Shown: positions 8,109 through 17,200 of the stretch, piece by piece | Position numbering within the stretch: position 1 is the stretch's first letter | How the letters are laid out: every line of letters starts with the position of its first letter | Source of the DNA: Streptomyces pseudovenezuelae | GTDB taxonomy: Bacteria > Actinomycetota > Actinomycetes > Streptomycetales > Streptomycetaceae | DNA length: 64,000 nt | Reading direction: 5' to 3' | Assembly: GCF_001513955.1 (NCBI RefSeq) | Contig: NZ_KQ948152.1 | Location: 310,001 to 374,000 of the forward strand | Translations under genes and position numbers: made by a program | The notes under the pieces: generated by a model | Told to the model about the DNA's origin: nothing | Seen by the model: the letters and a program-made list of their open reading frames with translations, nothing else | Databases searched by the model: none

Positions 8109-8759
8109 ATGAAGATCCATGCCGAAGCCCTCCTGTTCGACAACGACGGAACCCTCGTCTCCTCCCTGGAATCGGTGCACCGCTGCTGGACGCGCTGGGC
8201 CGAGGAGTTCGGCCTCACCCAGGAGGCCTTCGAACGGGTCGAACTGCACGGGCGCCCGGCCGTGGAGATAGCCGCCGACCTGCTGCCCGCCGACGTCGTG
8301 CCGCGGGCCCTCGCGAGGATCGAGGAGCTGGAGGTGGAGGACGTGCCCCACGGCGGTGTCCAACTGCTCCCCGGGACCACGGCCTTCCTCGACTCCCTGC
8401 CCGCCGACCGCTGGGCCGTCGTCACCTCCGCCACCCGACGCCTGGCCGAGGCCCGGCTCGAAGCCGTCGGCATCCTCCCCAAGACCCTGGTCGCCGCCGA
8501 CGACGTCACCCGCGGCAAGCCCGACCCCGAGCCCTACCTGCTCGCCGCCCGCGAACTCGGCGTCGACCCGTCCCGCTGCGTCGTCTTCGAGGACGCCCCC
8601 GCGGGTCTGCGCGCCGGCCGCGCCGCCGGTATGACCACCGTGGCCTTGACCACAACCCACCAGGCCCACGAGCTGGACGCCGACCTGGTGGTGGAGAACC
8701 TGTCGGCCCTGTCCGCCCTGGTCACCGGCGGGAACGTGGAGATCTCCGTCCGGCCCTGA
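8109..8759 (+). CDS. HAD-superfamily sugar-phosphate phosphatase
   Basis: A 216-residue Mg-dependent phosphatase of HAD subfamily IA. Motif I is LLFDNDGTLVSS (a conservative variant of DxDGT with Asn after the nucleophile Asp), motif II is VVTSATR, the lysine region is RGKPDPEPYLLAA, and motif IV is CVVFEDAPAGLRAG. The closest described enzymes are the 2-deoxyglucose-6-phosphate and glycerol-phosphate phosphatases. The ATG at 8109 follows GGGGG by one base and matches the usual family start. It precedes the met transporter leader region but faces the same way and is separated by its own promoter. Confidence 0.9.
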   Translation: MKIHAEALLFDNDGTLVSSLESVHRCWTRWAEEFGLTQEAFERVELHGRPAVEIAADLLPADVVPRALARIEELEVEDVPHGGVQLLPGTTAFLDSLPADRWAVVTSATRRLAEARLEAVGILPKTLVAADDVTRGKPDPEPYLLAARELGVDPSRCVVFEDAPAGLRAGRAAGMTTVALTTTHQAHELDADLVVENLSALSALVTGGNVEISVRP

Positions 8760-8773
8760 CGCCTGTCCACCGC

Positions 8774-8790
8774 TGTCCGCCATTCGGACA
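8774..8790. promoter_or_regulatory. Inverted repeat upstream of met operon promoter
   Basis: TGTCCG (8774-8779) and CGGACA (8785-8790) flank a 5-base spacer, ending eight bases before the -35 box of the following promoter. It could be an operator for the met ABC operon or a weak terminator of the HAD gene. No known regulator site is matched with confidence. Confidence 0.45.
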
Positions 8791-8798
8791 ACGGGTTC

Positions 8799-8826
8799 TT
8801 GGTCGCTCCCATACGTCTGCTTTACT
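8799..8826 (+). promoter_or_regulatory. Promoter of the polycysteine leader-metNIQ transcript
   Basis: A -35 box TTGGTC (8799-8804) and -10 box TTTACT (8821-8826) are spaced by 16 bases. The predicted start point, seven bases further, is the A of the ATG at 8833, so the transcript would begin with the leader-peptide start codon. An alternative -10 box TACTGA is offset by two bases. Confidence 0.6.
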
Positions 8827-8832
8827 GATCGC

Positions 8833-8919
8833 ATGACCACGACGAGCTGCCGCACCCTTGCGACCGAGGCGACCATGACGCCCGGTGCTCGTTGTATGTG
8901 TCGAATGTGCGCCTGTTAG
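8833..8919 (+). CDS. Putative leaderless cysteine-rich leader peptide upstream of metNIQ
   Basis: A 28-codon reading frame whose C-terminus reads CMCRMCAC before TAG: four Cys and two Met in the last eight residues, five Cys in total, three of them with the rare TGT codon. It has no ribosome binding site; its ATG coincides with the predicted transcription start. An internal ATG at 8875 with CGAGG five bases upstream would give a 14-residue form with the same tail. Leaderless polycysteine ORFs are known in mycobacteria as cysteine-responsive attenuators of sulfur genes. Here it would let the ribosome sense charged tRNA-Cys (or tRNA-Met) ahead of a methionine transporter. Function is inferred, not shown. 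Confidence 0.6.
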   Translation: MTTTSCRTLATEATMTPGARCMCRMCAC

Positions 8920-9080
8920 AGGGCCCCCGCACCACCTCCTGAGCCTCGCGCCCCGAAGCGAGCCGCCCCGGCACGTCCGTACGCCGTGAACGCCGTACGT
9001 GACCCATGTGCCCGCGCACGACTTCTCTCCCGTACCAGGGCACACCCACGCCCGCGTACTCGACAGTGACGGAAACCCCA
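8920..9080 (+). other. Structured leader between the leader peptide and metN
   Basis: A 161-base untranslated segment. It starts with CCACCTCCT (8932-8940), complementary to a Shine-Dalgarno sequence, and contains CTCGC/GCGAG pairing around 8944-8960 and two CGTACG units able to pair around 8983-8997. Such elements suit an attenuation switch controlled by ribosome position on the cysteine-rich peptide. No known riboswitch is recognised. Confidence 0.4.
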
Positions 9081-10112
9081 GTGATCACGACAACAGGCCT
9101 GACCAAGGTCTACCGCTCGCGCGGCCGTGAGGTCACCGCCCTGGACGGCGTCGATCTGCACGTCCGCGAAGGCGAGGTGTACGGCGTCATCGGCCAGTCC
9201 GGCGCCGGCAAGTCCTCGCTCATCCGCTGCGTCAACCTGCTGGAGCGCCCCACCGCCGGCACGGTCACCGTCGCCGGACAGGACCTCACCGCCCTCGCGG
9301 GCCGCGGACCCCGCGCCGGCAAGGAGCTGCGGCAGGCGCGCAGCCGTATCGGCATGGTCTTCCAGCACTTCAACCTGCTGTCCACCCGGACGGTCCAGGA
9401 CAACGTCGAGCTGCCGCTCGAAATCCTCGGCAAGTCCGGCAAGGAGCGCTCCCGCAAGGCACGTGAGCTGCTGGACCTCGTCGGACTCGCCGAGCAGGCG
9501 GGCGCCTACCCGGCCCAGCTCTCCGGCGGTCAGAAGCAGCGCGTCGGCATCGCCCGCGCCCTGGCCGGCGACCCCAAGGTGCTCCTGTCCGACGAGGCCA
9601 CCAGCGCCCTCGACCCCGAGACCACCCGCTCGATCCTCCAGCTGCTGCGCGACCTGAACCGGCAACTGGGCCTGACCGTCCTGCTCATCACCCACGAGAT
9701 GGACGTCGTGAAGTCGGTCTGCGACTCGGCGGCCCTGATGGAGAACGGCCGCATCGTCGAGTCCGGCACGGTCAGCGAACTGCTCGCGACCCCCGGTTCC
9801 GAACTGGCCTCCGCGCTCTTCCCCGTCGGCGGCGCCGCCACCGGCGAGGACCGGACCGTCGTCGACGTCACCTTCCAGGGGGAGGCGGCCACCCAGCCGG
9901 TCATCTCGCAGCTCTCGCGCACCTACAACATCGACATATCGATCCTCGGCGCCGCCATCGACACCGTCGGCGGCCTCCAGGTCGGCCGGATGCGCATCGA
10001 ACTGCCCGGCCGCTACGAGGACAACGTCGTGCCGGTCGGCTTCCTGCGCGAACAGGGACTGCAGATCGATGTCGTCGGTGAGCAGCAGCTGGTGAAGGAA
10101 GGTGCCCAGTGA
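9081..10112 (+). CDS. metN: Methionine ABC importer ATP-binding protein with NIL domain
   Basis: A 343-residue ATPase powering D/L-methionine uptake. Walker A is GQSGAGKSSL, the signature is LSGGQKQRVGIARAL, Walker B is KVLLSDEATSALD, and the switch is ITHEMDVV. After about residue 265 comes a NIL-type regulatory domain (VVDVTFQGEAATQPVISQLSRTYNIDISILGAAIDTVGGLQVGRMRIEL), which in MetN binds methionine and inhibits transport. GTG at 9081 is preferred (GGAA upstream; the protein then begins VITTTGLTKVYRS). GTG 9066 is an alternative. The gene overlaps the permease by four bases (GTGA). Placement after the cysteine-rich leader suggests sulfur-amino-acid control. Confidence 0.94.
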   Translation: MITTTGLTKVYRSRGREVTALDGVDLHVREGEVYGVIGQSGAGKSSLIRCVNLLERPTAGTVTVAGQDLTALAGRGPRAGKELRQARSRIGMVFQHFNLLSTRTVQDNVELPLEILGKSGKERSRKARELLDLVGLAEQAGAYPAQLSGGQKQRVGIARALAGDPKVLLSDEATSALDPETTRSILQLLRDLNRQLGLTVLLITHEMDVVKSVCDSAALMENGRIVESGTVSELLATPGSELASALFPVGGAATGEDRTVVDVTFQGEAATQPVISQLSRTYNIDISILGAAIDTVGGLQVGRMRIELPGRYEDNVVPVGFLREQGLQIDVVGEQQLVKEGAQ

Positions 10113-10834
10113 CCTGGTCCGAGATGCAGCCCCTGCTGGAGCAGGCGTGTTGGGACACCCTCTACATGGTCGGCTGGTCCACCGTCATCGCCGTCGTGGG
10201 CGGCCTGCCGCTCGGGGTCCTGCTCGTCCTCACCGACCGCGGCGGACTCCTCCAGAACGTCGTCGCGAACAAGGCCATCGGGCAGGTCGTGAACGTCGCC
10301 CGCTCGATGCCGTTCATCATCCTCATGGTCGCGCTCATGGGCTTCACCCGCTCGATCACCGGGACGACCATCGGCCGTGAGGCCGCCATCGTGCCGCTCG
10401 CCATCGGGGCGATCCCGTTCTTCGCGCGCCTCGTCGAGACGGCTGTCCGTGAAGTGGACGGCGGGCTCGTCGAGGCCGTGCAGTCGATGGGCGGCAACAC
10501 CTGGACGATCGTCCGCAAGGTCCTCGTCCCCGAGGCCCTGCCCTCGCTGATCGCCAGCACCACCACCACGATCGTCGCCCTCATCGGCTACTCCGCGATG
10601 GCCGGCACGGTAGGCGCCGGCGGCCTCGGCGACATCGCCATCCGCTACGGCTACCAGCGCTTCGAGACCCAGCTCATGTGGATCACCGTCGCGATCCTCG
10701 CGGTCGTCATCTCGCTCATCCAGTTCGCCGGCGACTACGCGGCCCGCTCGCTGCACCGGCGGGGCGGACGCTCCGGACCGGCGCCGAAGCTCCGTCTGCT
10801 GAAGGCATCCACGGCGGACACCAAGACCGTCTGA
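10109..10834 (+). CDS. metI: Methionine ABC importer permease
   Basis: A 241-residue inner-membrane subunit with five to six transmembrane helices and the MetI signature VEAVQSMGGNTWTIVRKVLVPEALPSLI, the loop that docks on the ATPase. The sequence around NVARSMPFIILMVALMGFTRSITGT matches the family closely. Its GTG start overlaps the metN stop and is preceded by GGAAGG. The lipoprotein gene follows 66 bases on. Length is slightly above the usual 217 because of a short charged C-terminal tail. Confidence 0.94.
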   Translation: MTWSEMQPLLEQACWDTLYMVGWSTVIAVVGGLPLGVLLVLTDRGGLLQNVVANKAIGQVVNVARSMPFIILMVALMGFTRSITGTTIGREAAIVPLAIGAIPFFARLVETAVREVDGGLVEAVQSMGGNTWTIVRKVLVPEALPSLIASTTTTIVALIGYSAMAGTVGAGGLGDIAIRYGYQRFETQLMWITVAILAVVISLIQFAGDYAARSLHRRGGRSGPAPKLRLLKASTADTKTV

Positions 10835-10900
10835 CGCTCTCCCGAATTTCCCGTGCACCCCTTCACGGGATCGCTGCACCCAAAAGGAAAGGCACTTTTC

Positions 10901-11725
10901 GTGCGTAACACCGCAAAGCTCACCACCGCCGTCCTCGCCGCCGGAGCCCTCACCTTCGGGCTCAGCGCGTGCGGTTCGTCCGGTTCCGCCTCCGACACCA
11001 GCGGACCGCTCGTCGTCGCCGCGAGCCCCACCCCGCACGCGGAGATCCTCAACTACGTCAAGGAGCACCTGGCGAAGAAGGCGGGCCTCGACCTGGAGGT
11101 CAAGGAGTTCAGCGACTACACGACGCAGAACCCGGCCACGGAAGACGGCTCGGTGGACGCCAACTACTTCCAGAACCAGCCCTACCTCGATGACTTCAAC
11201 AAGAAGCGCGGCACCCACATCGTGCCCGTCGTCACGGTCCACCTGGAGCCGCTCGGCCTCTACTCCCACAAGGTCAAGAGCGCCGACGCCCTCAAGAGCG
11301 GTGCGACGATCGCCGTCCCGAACGACAGCGTGAACGAGGCCCGTGCCCTCAAGCTGCTCGACACCAACGGGATCATCACGCTCAAGGACGGCGTGGGCAA
11401 CGAGGCGACCCCCGCCGACATCACCAAGAACCCGAAGAACCTCAAGTTCAAGGAGCTGGAGGCGGCCCAGACCCCGCGCTCCCTGGACGACGTCGACGCG
11501 GCCGTCGTCAACGGCAACTACGCCATCGAGGCCGACCTCAAGCCCGCCTCGGACGCCCTCGTCCTGGAGTCCGCCAAGAACAACCCCTACGGCAACTTCC
11601 TCGCGGTGAAGGACGGCAACGAGGACGACCCGCGGGTGAAGAAGCTCGCCAAGCTCCTCACCTCCGCCGAGGTCAAGAAGTTCATCGAGGACAAGTACGC
11701 CGGTTCCGTCATCGCGTCCTTCTGA
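10901..11725 (+). CDS. metQ: Methionine-binding lipoprotein of ABC importer
   Basis: A 274-residue NlpA/MetQ-type lipoprotein. The signal peptide (NTAKLTTAVLAAGALTFGLSACG) ends in a lipobox LSAC, giving a lipidated Cys. The mature part has VVAASPTPHAEILNYVKEHLAKKAGLDLEVKEFSDYTTQNPATEDGSVDANYFQNQPYLDDFN, the typical MetQ N-lobe, and DDVDAAVVNGNYAIEADL in the C-lobe. GTG at 10901 is supported by AAAGGAAAGG eight bases upstream; an ATG at 10853 would put extra residues before the signal peptide. It is the last gene of the operon, followed by a hairpin terminator at 11767. Confidence 0.94.
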   Translation: MRNTAKLTTAVLAAGALTFGLSACGSSGSASDTSGPLVVAASPTPHAEILNYVKEHLAKKAGLDLEVKEFSDYTTQNPATEDGSVDANYFQNQPYLDDFNKKRGTHIVPVVTVHLEPLGLYSHKVKSADALKSGATIAVPNDSVNEARALKLLDTNGIITLKDGVGNEATPADITKNPKNLKFKELEAAQTPRSLDDVDAAVVNGNYAIEADLKPASDALVLESAKNNPYGNFLAVKDGNEDDPRVKKLAKLLTSAEVKKFIEDKYAGSVIASF

Positions 11726-11766
11726 GCGCCGTAAGGCTACCGGCGCGTATACGACGTATCGCCACG

Positions 11767-11803
11767 CACGGGGTCCACTCCATCACCATGTGTGGGCCCC
11801 GTG
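11767..11803 (+). terminator. Hairpin terminator after metQ
   Basis: CACGGGGTCCAC (11767-11778) pairs with GTGGGCCCCGTG (11792-11803), a 12-bp stem with one G-U pair and a 13-base loop, 41 bases past the metQ stop. No U-tract. Confidence 0.75.
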
Positions 11804-11881
11804 ATGCGGTTCGGTGCTTTCATGCTGCATGCTGGGCAGTTCAGCAGGCCCTGCAGGTTTCCCACGGTTACGGAGTGGCGC

Positions 11882-12520
11882 ATGACTGGCACCTTCCCCA
11901 ACATCTCCATCAGCACGGAGCGGTTGGTGCTGCGCCCCCTCGACGAGGACGACGTACCCGCACTGGCCGAGATGATGAACGACGAGCAGGTGGGGGCCTG
12001 GACCGACGTCCCCCAGCCGTACGGCGAGGAACAGGCGCACGGCTGGGTCACGCAGTACGCGCCGACCGAGCGGGAGGCCGGCCGCGGGATCACCTTCGCG
12101 GTCACGGAGTTCCTGACCCAGCGCCTGGTCGGCATCGTCCAGCTGACCAAGACCAACTGGCACGTCCGCTCGACGGAGTTGTCGTACATCATCGCCCCCT
12201 GGGCCCGCGGCGAGGGCTACGCCTCCGAGGCCACGCTCGCCACCGCCCAGTGGCTGTTCACCGACCAGAAGTTCGAGCGGATCGAGCTGCGCACGGCGGC
12301 CGACAACACCGCCTCCCAGCAGGTCGCCCAGAAGATCGGCTGCATCAGCGAAGGCGTCCTGCGGGGCGCCTGCATAGCGCACGTCCGCGCCGACGACGGC
12401 ACCTGGAGCGACGTCCGCACCGACTTCATCGTGTGGAGCCTGCTGCCCGAGGACCTCGACGGAGCGGGCGGCCAGCTGGCCGACACGGACGGCTTCACGA
12501 CGTACTCCGACTGGAACTGA
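11882..12520 (+). CDS. GNAT acetyltransferase, RimJ/RimL type
   Basis: A 212-residue acetyltransferase similar to ribosomal-protein N-acetyltransferases. The start ISTERLVLRPLDEDDVPALAEMMND and the core ELSYIIAPWARGEGYASEATLATAQWLFTDQKFERIELRTAADNTASQQVAQKIGCISEGVLRG are characteristic (acetyl-CoA loop WARGEGYASEA and the conserved N-x-x-S-x-x-V-A-x-K-x-G). The ATG at 11882 has GGAG eight bases upstream; a longer reading frame from 11792 runs through the metQ terminator and is not used. It stands between two operons. The true target is unknown. Confidence 0.9.
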   Translation: MTGTFPNISISTERLVLRPLDEDDVPALAEMMNDEQVGAWTDVPQPYGEEQAHGWVTQYAPTEREAGRGITFAVTEFLTQRLVGIVQLTKTNWHVRSTELSYIIAPWARGEGYASEATLATAQWLFTDQKFERIELRTAADNTASQQVAQKIGCISEGVLRGACIAHVRADDGTWSDVRTDFIVWSLLPEDLDGAGGQLADTDGFTTYSDWN

Positions 12521-12638
12521 CCGCTTGGGGGCACCGGCCGGCGAAAGCGCTTCCGAGGCGGAGCGGGTACCCTCACGGAGCCGCCCGCGGGCTGCCCACC
12601 GACGACAACCTGCGCACACCCCTGGAGACTGAGAGACG

Positions 12639-13850
12639 ATGGCCGACCGGGTCACGGTGATCGGCTGGGACGGCTCGCCGCTGACGGCCGCGGCACGCTC
12701 CGCCCTCGGCGCCGCCACGCTGGTCGCGGGCGCCGCCCACCATCTGGCACTCCCCGAGGTGCCACCCAACGCCGAACGCATCCGCCTCGGCAGCGTCGCC
12801 CTCGCGGCCCGCCGTATCACCGGCCACCGCGGCACCGCGGTCGTGCTCGCCGACGGCGATCCCGGCTTCTTCGGCGTCGTACGGACCCTGCGCGCACCCG
12901 AGTTCGGCCTGGAGGTCGAGGTCGTCCCCGGTGTCTCCTCGGTCGCCGCCGCCTTCGCCCGCGCCGGCATGGCCTGGGACGACGCCCAGGTGGTCGTCGC
13001 CCACCGGCGCACGCTGCGCCGCGCGGTGAACGTGTGCCGGGCCCACCCCAAGGTCGCCGTCCTCACCTCGCCCGGCGCCGGACCCGCCGAACTCGGCCTG
13101 CTGATGGAGGGTGTCCACCGCACCTTCGTCATCTGCGAGGAACTGGGCACCGACCGCGAACAGGTCACCGTCGTCACCTCCGACAAGGCCGCCGACCACA
13201 CCTGGCGCGACCCCAACCTCGTCATCGTCATCGGCGGCACCGCGGCCGTCACGGAGGACGGCGGCTGGATCGCGGGCCGCGACCCGGCCGCCACGCCCCG
13301 CGGCTGGACCCTGCCCGCCGAGGCCTACGGCGGCCTCATGGGCGAGGGCGAACTGGAACCGCTCCGCGCGGCCCAACTCGCCCGCCTGGGACCGCGCGTC
13401 GGCGACCTCGTGTGGGACATCGGCTGCGGCAGCGGAGCCTTCGCCACCGAGGCCGCCCGAGCCGGGGCCGCCGTCATCGCCGTCGACCGCGACCTGAGGG
13501 CCTGCGAGCGCACCGAGGCCAACGCCCGTGCCTTCGGACTCCAGGTCCAGATCGTCCCCGGCATCGCCCCGCACGTCCTGGAGAACCTGCCCGAACCGGA
13601 CGTCGTCCGCGTCGGCGGCGGGGGAGTGGCTGTGGTCTCCGCGGTCGCCGACCGGCGTCCGCAGCGGATCGTGGCCCACGCGGCCACCCGTGACGAGGCC
13701 GAACTCGTCGGCCGCGACCTCACCGAGCACGGCTACCGCGTCGAGTGCGCCCTCCTCCAGTCCGTCGAACTCGACACCCGGGCCTGGACGGAGACGGAAC
13801 GGAGTGTCGCGTTCCTGCTCAGCGGGGTGCTGCCGGACCGTACGGCCTGA
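12639..13850 (+). CDS. cobL: Precorrin-6Y C5,15-methyltransferase (CbiE-CbiT fusion)
   Basis: A 403-residue bifunctional enzyme of corrin-ring synthesis: methylation at C5 and C15 and decarboxylation of the C12 acetate. Residues 1 to about 205 form the CbiE half (VTVIGWDGSPLTAAARSALGAATLVAGAAHHL, then ADGDPGFFGVVRTLRAPEFGLEVEVVPGVSSVAAAFARAG). Residues about 225-400 form the CbiT half with the SAM-binding loop DLVWDIGCGSGAFATEAARAGAAVIAVDRD. The length matches CobL. No cobalamin riboswitch is visible in the 118 bases upstream. It precedes the bluB-cobT and cysG genes in the same direction, so the region is a cobalamin/siroheme neighbourhood. Confidence 0.94.
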   Translation: MADRVTVIGWDGSPLTAAARSALGAATLVAGAAHHLALPEVPPNAERIRLGSVALAARRITGHRGTAVVLADGDPGFFGVVRTLRAPEFGLEVEVVPGVSSVAAAFARAGMAWDDAQVVVAHRRTLRRAVNVCRAHPKVAVLTSPGAGPAELGLLMEGVHRTFVICEELGTDREQVTVVTSDKAADHTWRDPNLVIVIGGTAAVTEDGGWIAGRDPAATPRGWTLPAEAYGGLMGEGELEPLRAAQLARLGPRVGDLVWDIGCGSGAFATEAARAGAAVIAVDRDLRACERTEANARAFGLQVQIVPGIAPHVLENLPEPDVVRVGGGGVAVVSAVADRRPQRIVAHAATRDEAELVGRDLTEHGYRVECALLQSVELDTRAWTETERSVAFLLSGVLPDRTA

Positions 13851-14226
13851 CGCTGCCCGTCGTGCGTTCGGTGTCCCCGTGATCCTGTTGTCGTACTGCG
13901 CGCGGTAGGCTGGCCGACCGTTGTACCGCTCCCGCTGCCCGGCATTCGTTCGTCAATGTCCGGAAAGCGCGCCCGTTTTGGGATGGGTGCGGTACGGCAG
14001 AACCGGAGGACGCGCAACGTGGCGCAGTCCACAGTGGGCTGTCGCGGATCAACCTGTCGCGACGGGAGAACGGCCGGGACAATGCCAGTTAATGGCTTTG
14101 TCGTCTTTCTCGGCGGGCCGTTCGTGCCGCTGGGCACGCACGCTCGTTCTTCATCACGGGGGCGGTCGGTGCGCCGTCCCCGGTGAGCTGGTCGTAGAAG
14201 CACTAACCGATGGGCGAGGGGTACGC
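13851..14226 (+). other. Long non-coding leader region before bluB-cobT
   Basis: A 376-base stretch with no convincing gene: a 76-codon frame at 13956-14186 lacks the strong third-position G/C bias of its neighbours. TAGGCT (13906-13911) is a possible -10 box, implying an untranslated leader of about 310 bases. A GTCGCG/CGCGAC hairpin lies at 14041-14063. I could not match it to a cobalamin or other known riboswitch. Confidence 0.4.
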
Positions 14227-17200
14227 ATGACCGACACCGGCCAGGTTCCGGGCGAGGGACTGCCGGAGAACGCAGGCATGGTGGAACAGCCGGGCGTCCC
14301 CGCGCCGGGTGCGTACACCTACCTCTCCGAGACCACCGCCGAGGACGAAGACCTGTTGCTGCTGCCGGGCGCCCAGAGCCCTTGGGGCAACGAGGTCGCC
14401 CCGCCCGCCCCGGAGCCGGTCGTCGAGACCGTCCACGAGCCGGGCCCGCACGAGATGTCCGGCCGGGACAGCGGAGCGCACGATCTGAGCGCGGTCCGCA
14501 CCCCCCAGCTCCAGGCTCCTTCGGTGCCGATCCCGCCCATCACGCCCCGACGGCCGCTGCACCTCGGTCCGCCGATCCCCGACGCCTCCGCGAGCCCGGT
14601 CCGCTCCCTCGCCGATCGCGGCCCCGCGGGCGCGCCGGTACGGCAGCCGGTCATGCCCGGCGCCGAGTACTTCGACGCCCCGCAGCCGCAGGGCGCGGTC
14701 CCGTGGGGCGCCCCGGCCCAGGCCGCCGTCCAGGTGCCGGTGAGCACGGTGGCCCCGGCTGCCGAAACGGTTGTTCCGGCCCCGGAACCCGTGGGCGCGG
14801 CGCAGGCCGCGGTGGCCCGCCTCGCCTCCGAGGCCGTAGGCGCCGAGTACGAGGTCGCGGTGGCCCCGGTGCCGGACGCCGGGCCGGGCCCCGAGGCCGA
14901 GCCGGCGCCGGAGCCCTCGCAGGCTCCCGCTGCCGAAGCGGTCCAGGTCATGGGCGACGGTTCCGGGGCGGACGGAGTGCAGCCGGTGGCGGCCGAGCCC
15001 GCCGCTGCCGTCGGCGCCGATCCGAGCGAGGGGCAGGTGGGGCAGGTGCCGGGAGACGGCTCCCTGCCCGACGAGGTCCAGCCCGCCGTCGGCGCGGACC
15101 TGCCGGACGTCGACGCCGCCGAGGCCGCGCCGGTGACCGAGGAGGCCGAGCAGGTGCCCGTGCCCGAGGCCGTGGCTGTCGTGGAGGTCCCCGCTGCGGC
15201 GGTCGACGCCGATGCCGTCGTGCCGGTCGCCGAGCCCGTCGAGGCCGAGCCCGCGGTGACGGAGGCGGAGGTCGCCGGAGCCGAGTCGGCCGCGGAGGAG
15301 CAGGACGCGGTGGCCGCCGAGGCCCCGCAGGCTGTTGTCGCTGCGGAAGAGGCCGCGCCTGAAGTGGTCGCGCCTGAAGCGGTCGTACCTGAAGCGGTCG
15401 CCCCGGAGGCGGTTGCCGTCGAGGACGTGCCCCAGGCACCGGTGCTCGCTCCCGAGGCTGCCCAGGAAGCCGTCGCCGCCCCGGAAGTGGCAGCTCCGGA
15501 AGCTGTCGCCCCGGAAACCGCAGCTCCGGAAGCCGCGCTCCCCGTCGAAGAAGCCGTAGCCGAAGAAGCCGTGGCTGAGGAAGCCGTAGCCGAGGAAGCC
15601 GTAGCCGAGGCCACCCCGGACGCCCCCGAAGCCGTAGCTCTCCAGGCACCCGCGGAGGCGTCACCGGCCCCGCAGCCCGCGGACGCCGTCACCGCACCGG
15701 CCGAAGACCTCCCCGCACTCGCGGAGGACGACTCTGCCGCCGACGCTCCCGGGCCGTCCCTCGCGGAGGCCTTCGTGCCGCTCCTCGGCGAGCTGCCCCA
15801 GCCCCTCCCCGTCGAGAGCGCGGCGCCCGCCGAGCAGCAGACGGCAGCCGAGCCCGAGCAGGCCCCCGAGCCCGCCCTTGCCGCCCAGACCGTGTCCACC
15901 GGGGAGCCGCAGCCGGCCCACGTCGTACCGGCCCCGGACCTCGACCGGCCCGCCCCGCAGGATCCCGCCCGGGAGGCGCCGGAGCCCGTCGCGGCGGACG
16001 CGGCCGACACGGACGTGCGGCCCGCCGCCCACGAGGAGTTCCCGCCCACCCCGGACCAGGCACCGCAGGGCCCGCAGGCGCCGCTGCCGCAGCCGTTCGC
16101 GGCGGAACTGCCCGACGCTCAGCTCCAGTTCGCGGCCCCCGGTTCCACGGAGCCGCCCGTCGTCCTGCCCGCGGGAGTTCCCCTGGAACCCCAACCGGGC
16201 CAGCCCCTGGGTGAGTTCGTGCCGGTGGACGGAACCGTGCCGACCACCCCGCACCTCGCGCCGACCCCGCCGCACCCCCTGTCGCTCCCCGCGGACGACA
16301 CCGGGCAGGCCGTGGTCCCGGCCCCGCGCGAAGCGGTCGGCGACCCCCAATTCGCCCAGCAGGCGGACGACCTGGACACCCGGGCCGCCGATCAGGAAGA
16401 CCAGGAAGACCAGGAAGTGAGCACGGCTCCCGTGGAAGAGGCACGACAGTCCACGGGCCCCGCCGCGCCCGCCTACGACGACGCAGAGCGCGAGGCCGTC
16501 CTCAAGGTCATGCGGGAGCGCCGCGACATCCGCAACGGCTTCCGCAGCGACCCGATCCCGCACGAGGTGCTGCTCCGGGTCCTGGAGGCCGCCCACACCG
16601 CGCCCTCCGTCGGCCACTCGCAGCCCTGGGACTTCGTCGTCATCCGCTCCGCCGAGACGCGCGCCGCGATGCAGGACCTGGCCCAGCGCCAGCGCGAGGC
16701 CTACGCCAAGTCGCTGCCCAAGGGCCGGGCCAAGCAGTTCAAGGAACTGAAGATCGAGGCCATCCTCGAAACCCCGGTGAACATCGTCGTCACCGCCGAC
16801 CCGACCCGCGGCGGCCGCCACACCCTCGGCCGCCACACACAGCCGCAGATGGCCCCGTACTCCGCCGCGCTCGCCGTGGAGAACCTCTGGCTCGCCGCCC
16901 GCGCCGAGGGCCTCGGCGTCGGCTGGGTCAGCTTCTTCGACGAGCGCGAGATGGTCCGCGCCCTCGGCCTGCCCGACCACCTGGAGGTCATCGCCTACCT
17001 GTGCGTCGGGTACGTCGACGAGTTCCCGGACGAGCCCGAGCTGATGCAGGCCGGCTGGTCCAAGCGGCGCCCGCTGTCCTGGGTCGTGCACGAGGAGACG
17101 TACGGCCGCCGCGCCCTGCCCGGCGAGGAGCCGCACGACCTGCTCGGCGAGACCGTCGCCCAGATCCGCCCGCTGGACGCCAAGGCGCTCGGCGAGGCCT

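Noticed and set aside
13956..14186. 76-codon reading frame upstream of bluB-cobT
   Set aside because: Third-position G/C bias and ribosome site are poor and the protein is low-complexity; treated as non-coding leader.
14319..16049. 576-codon Ser/Ala/Gly-rich minus-strand frame across the bluB-cobT N-terminus
   Set aside because: It is the antisense of the Ala/Pro/Glu repeats; codon bias favours the + strand, which is continuous with the BluB domain.
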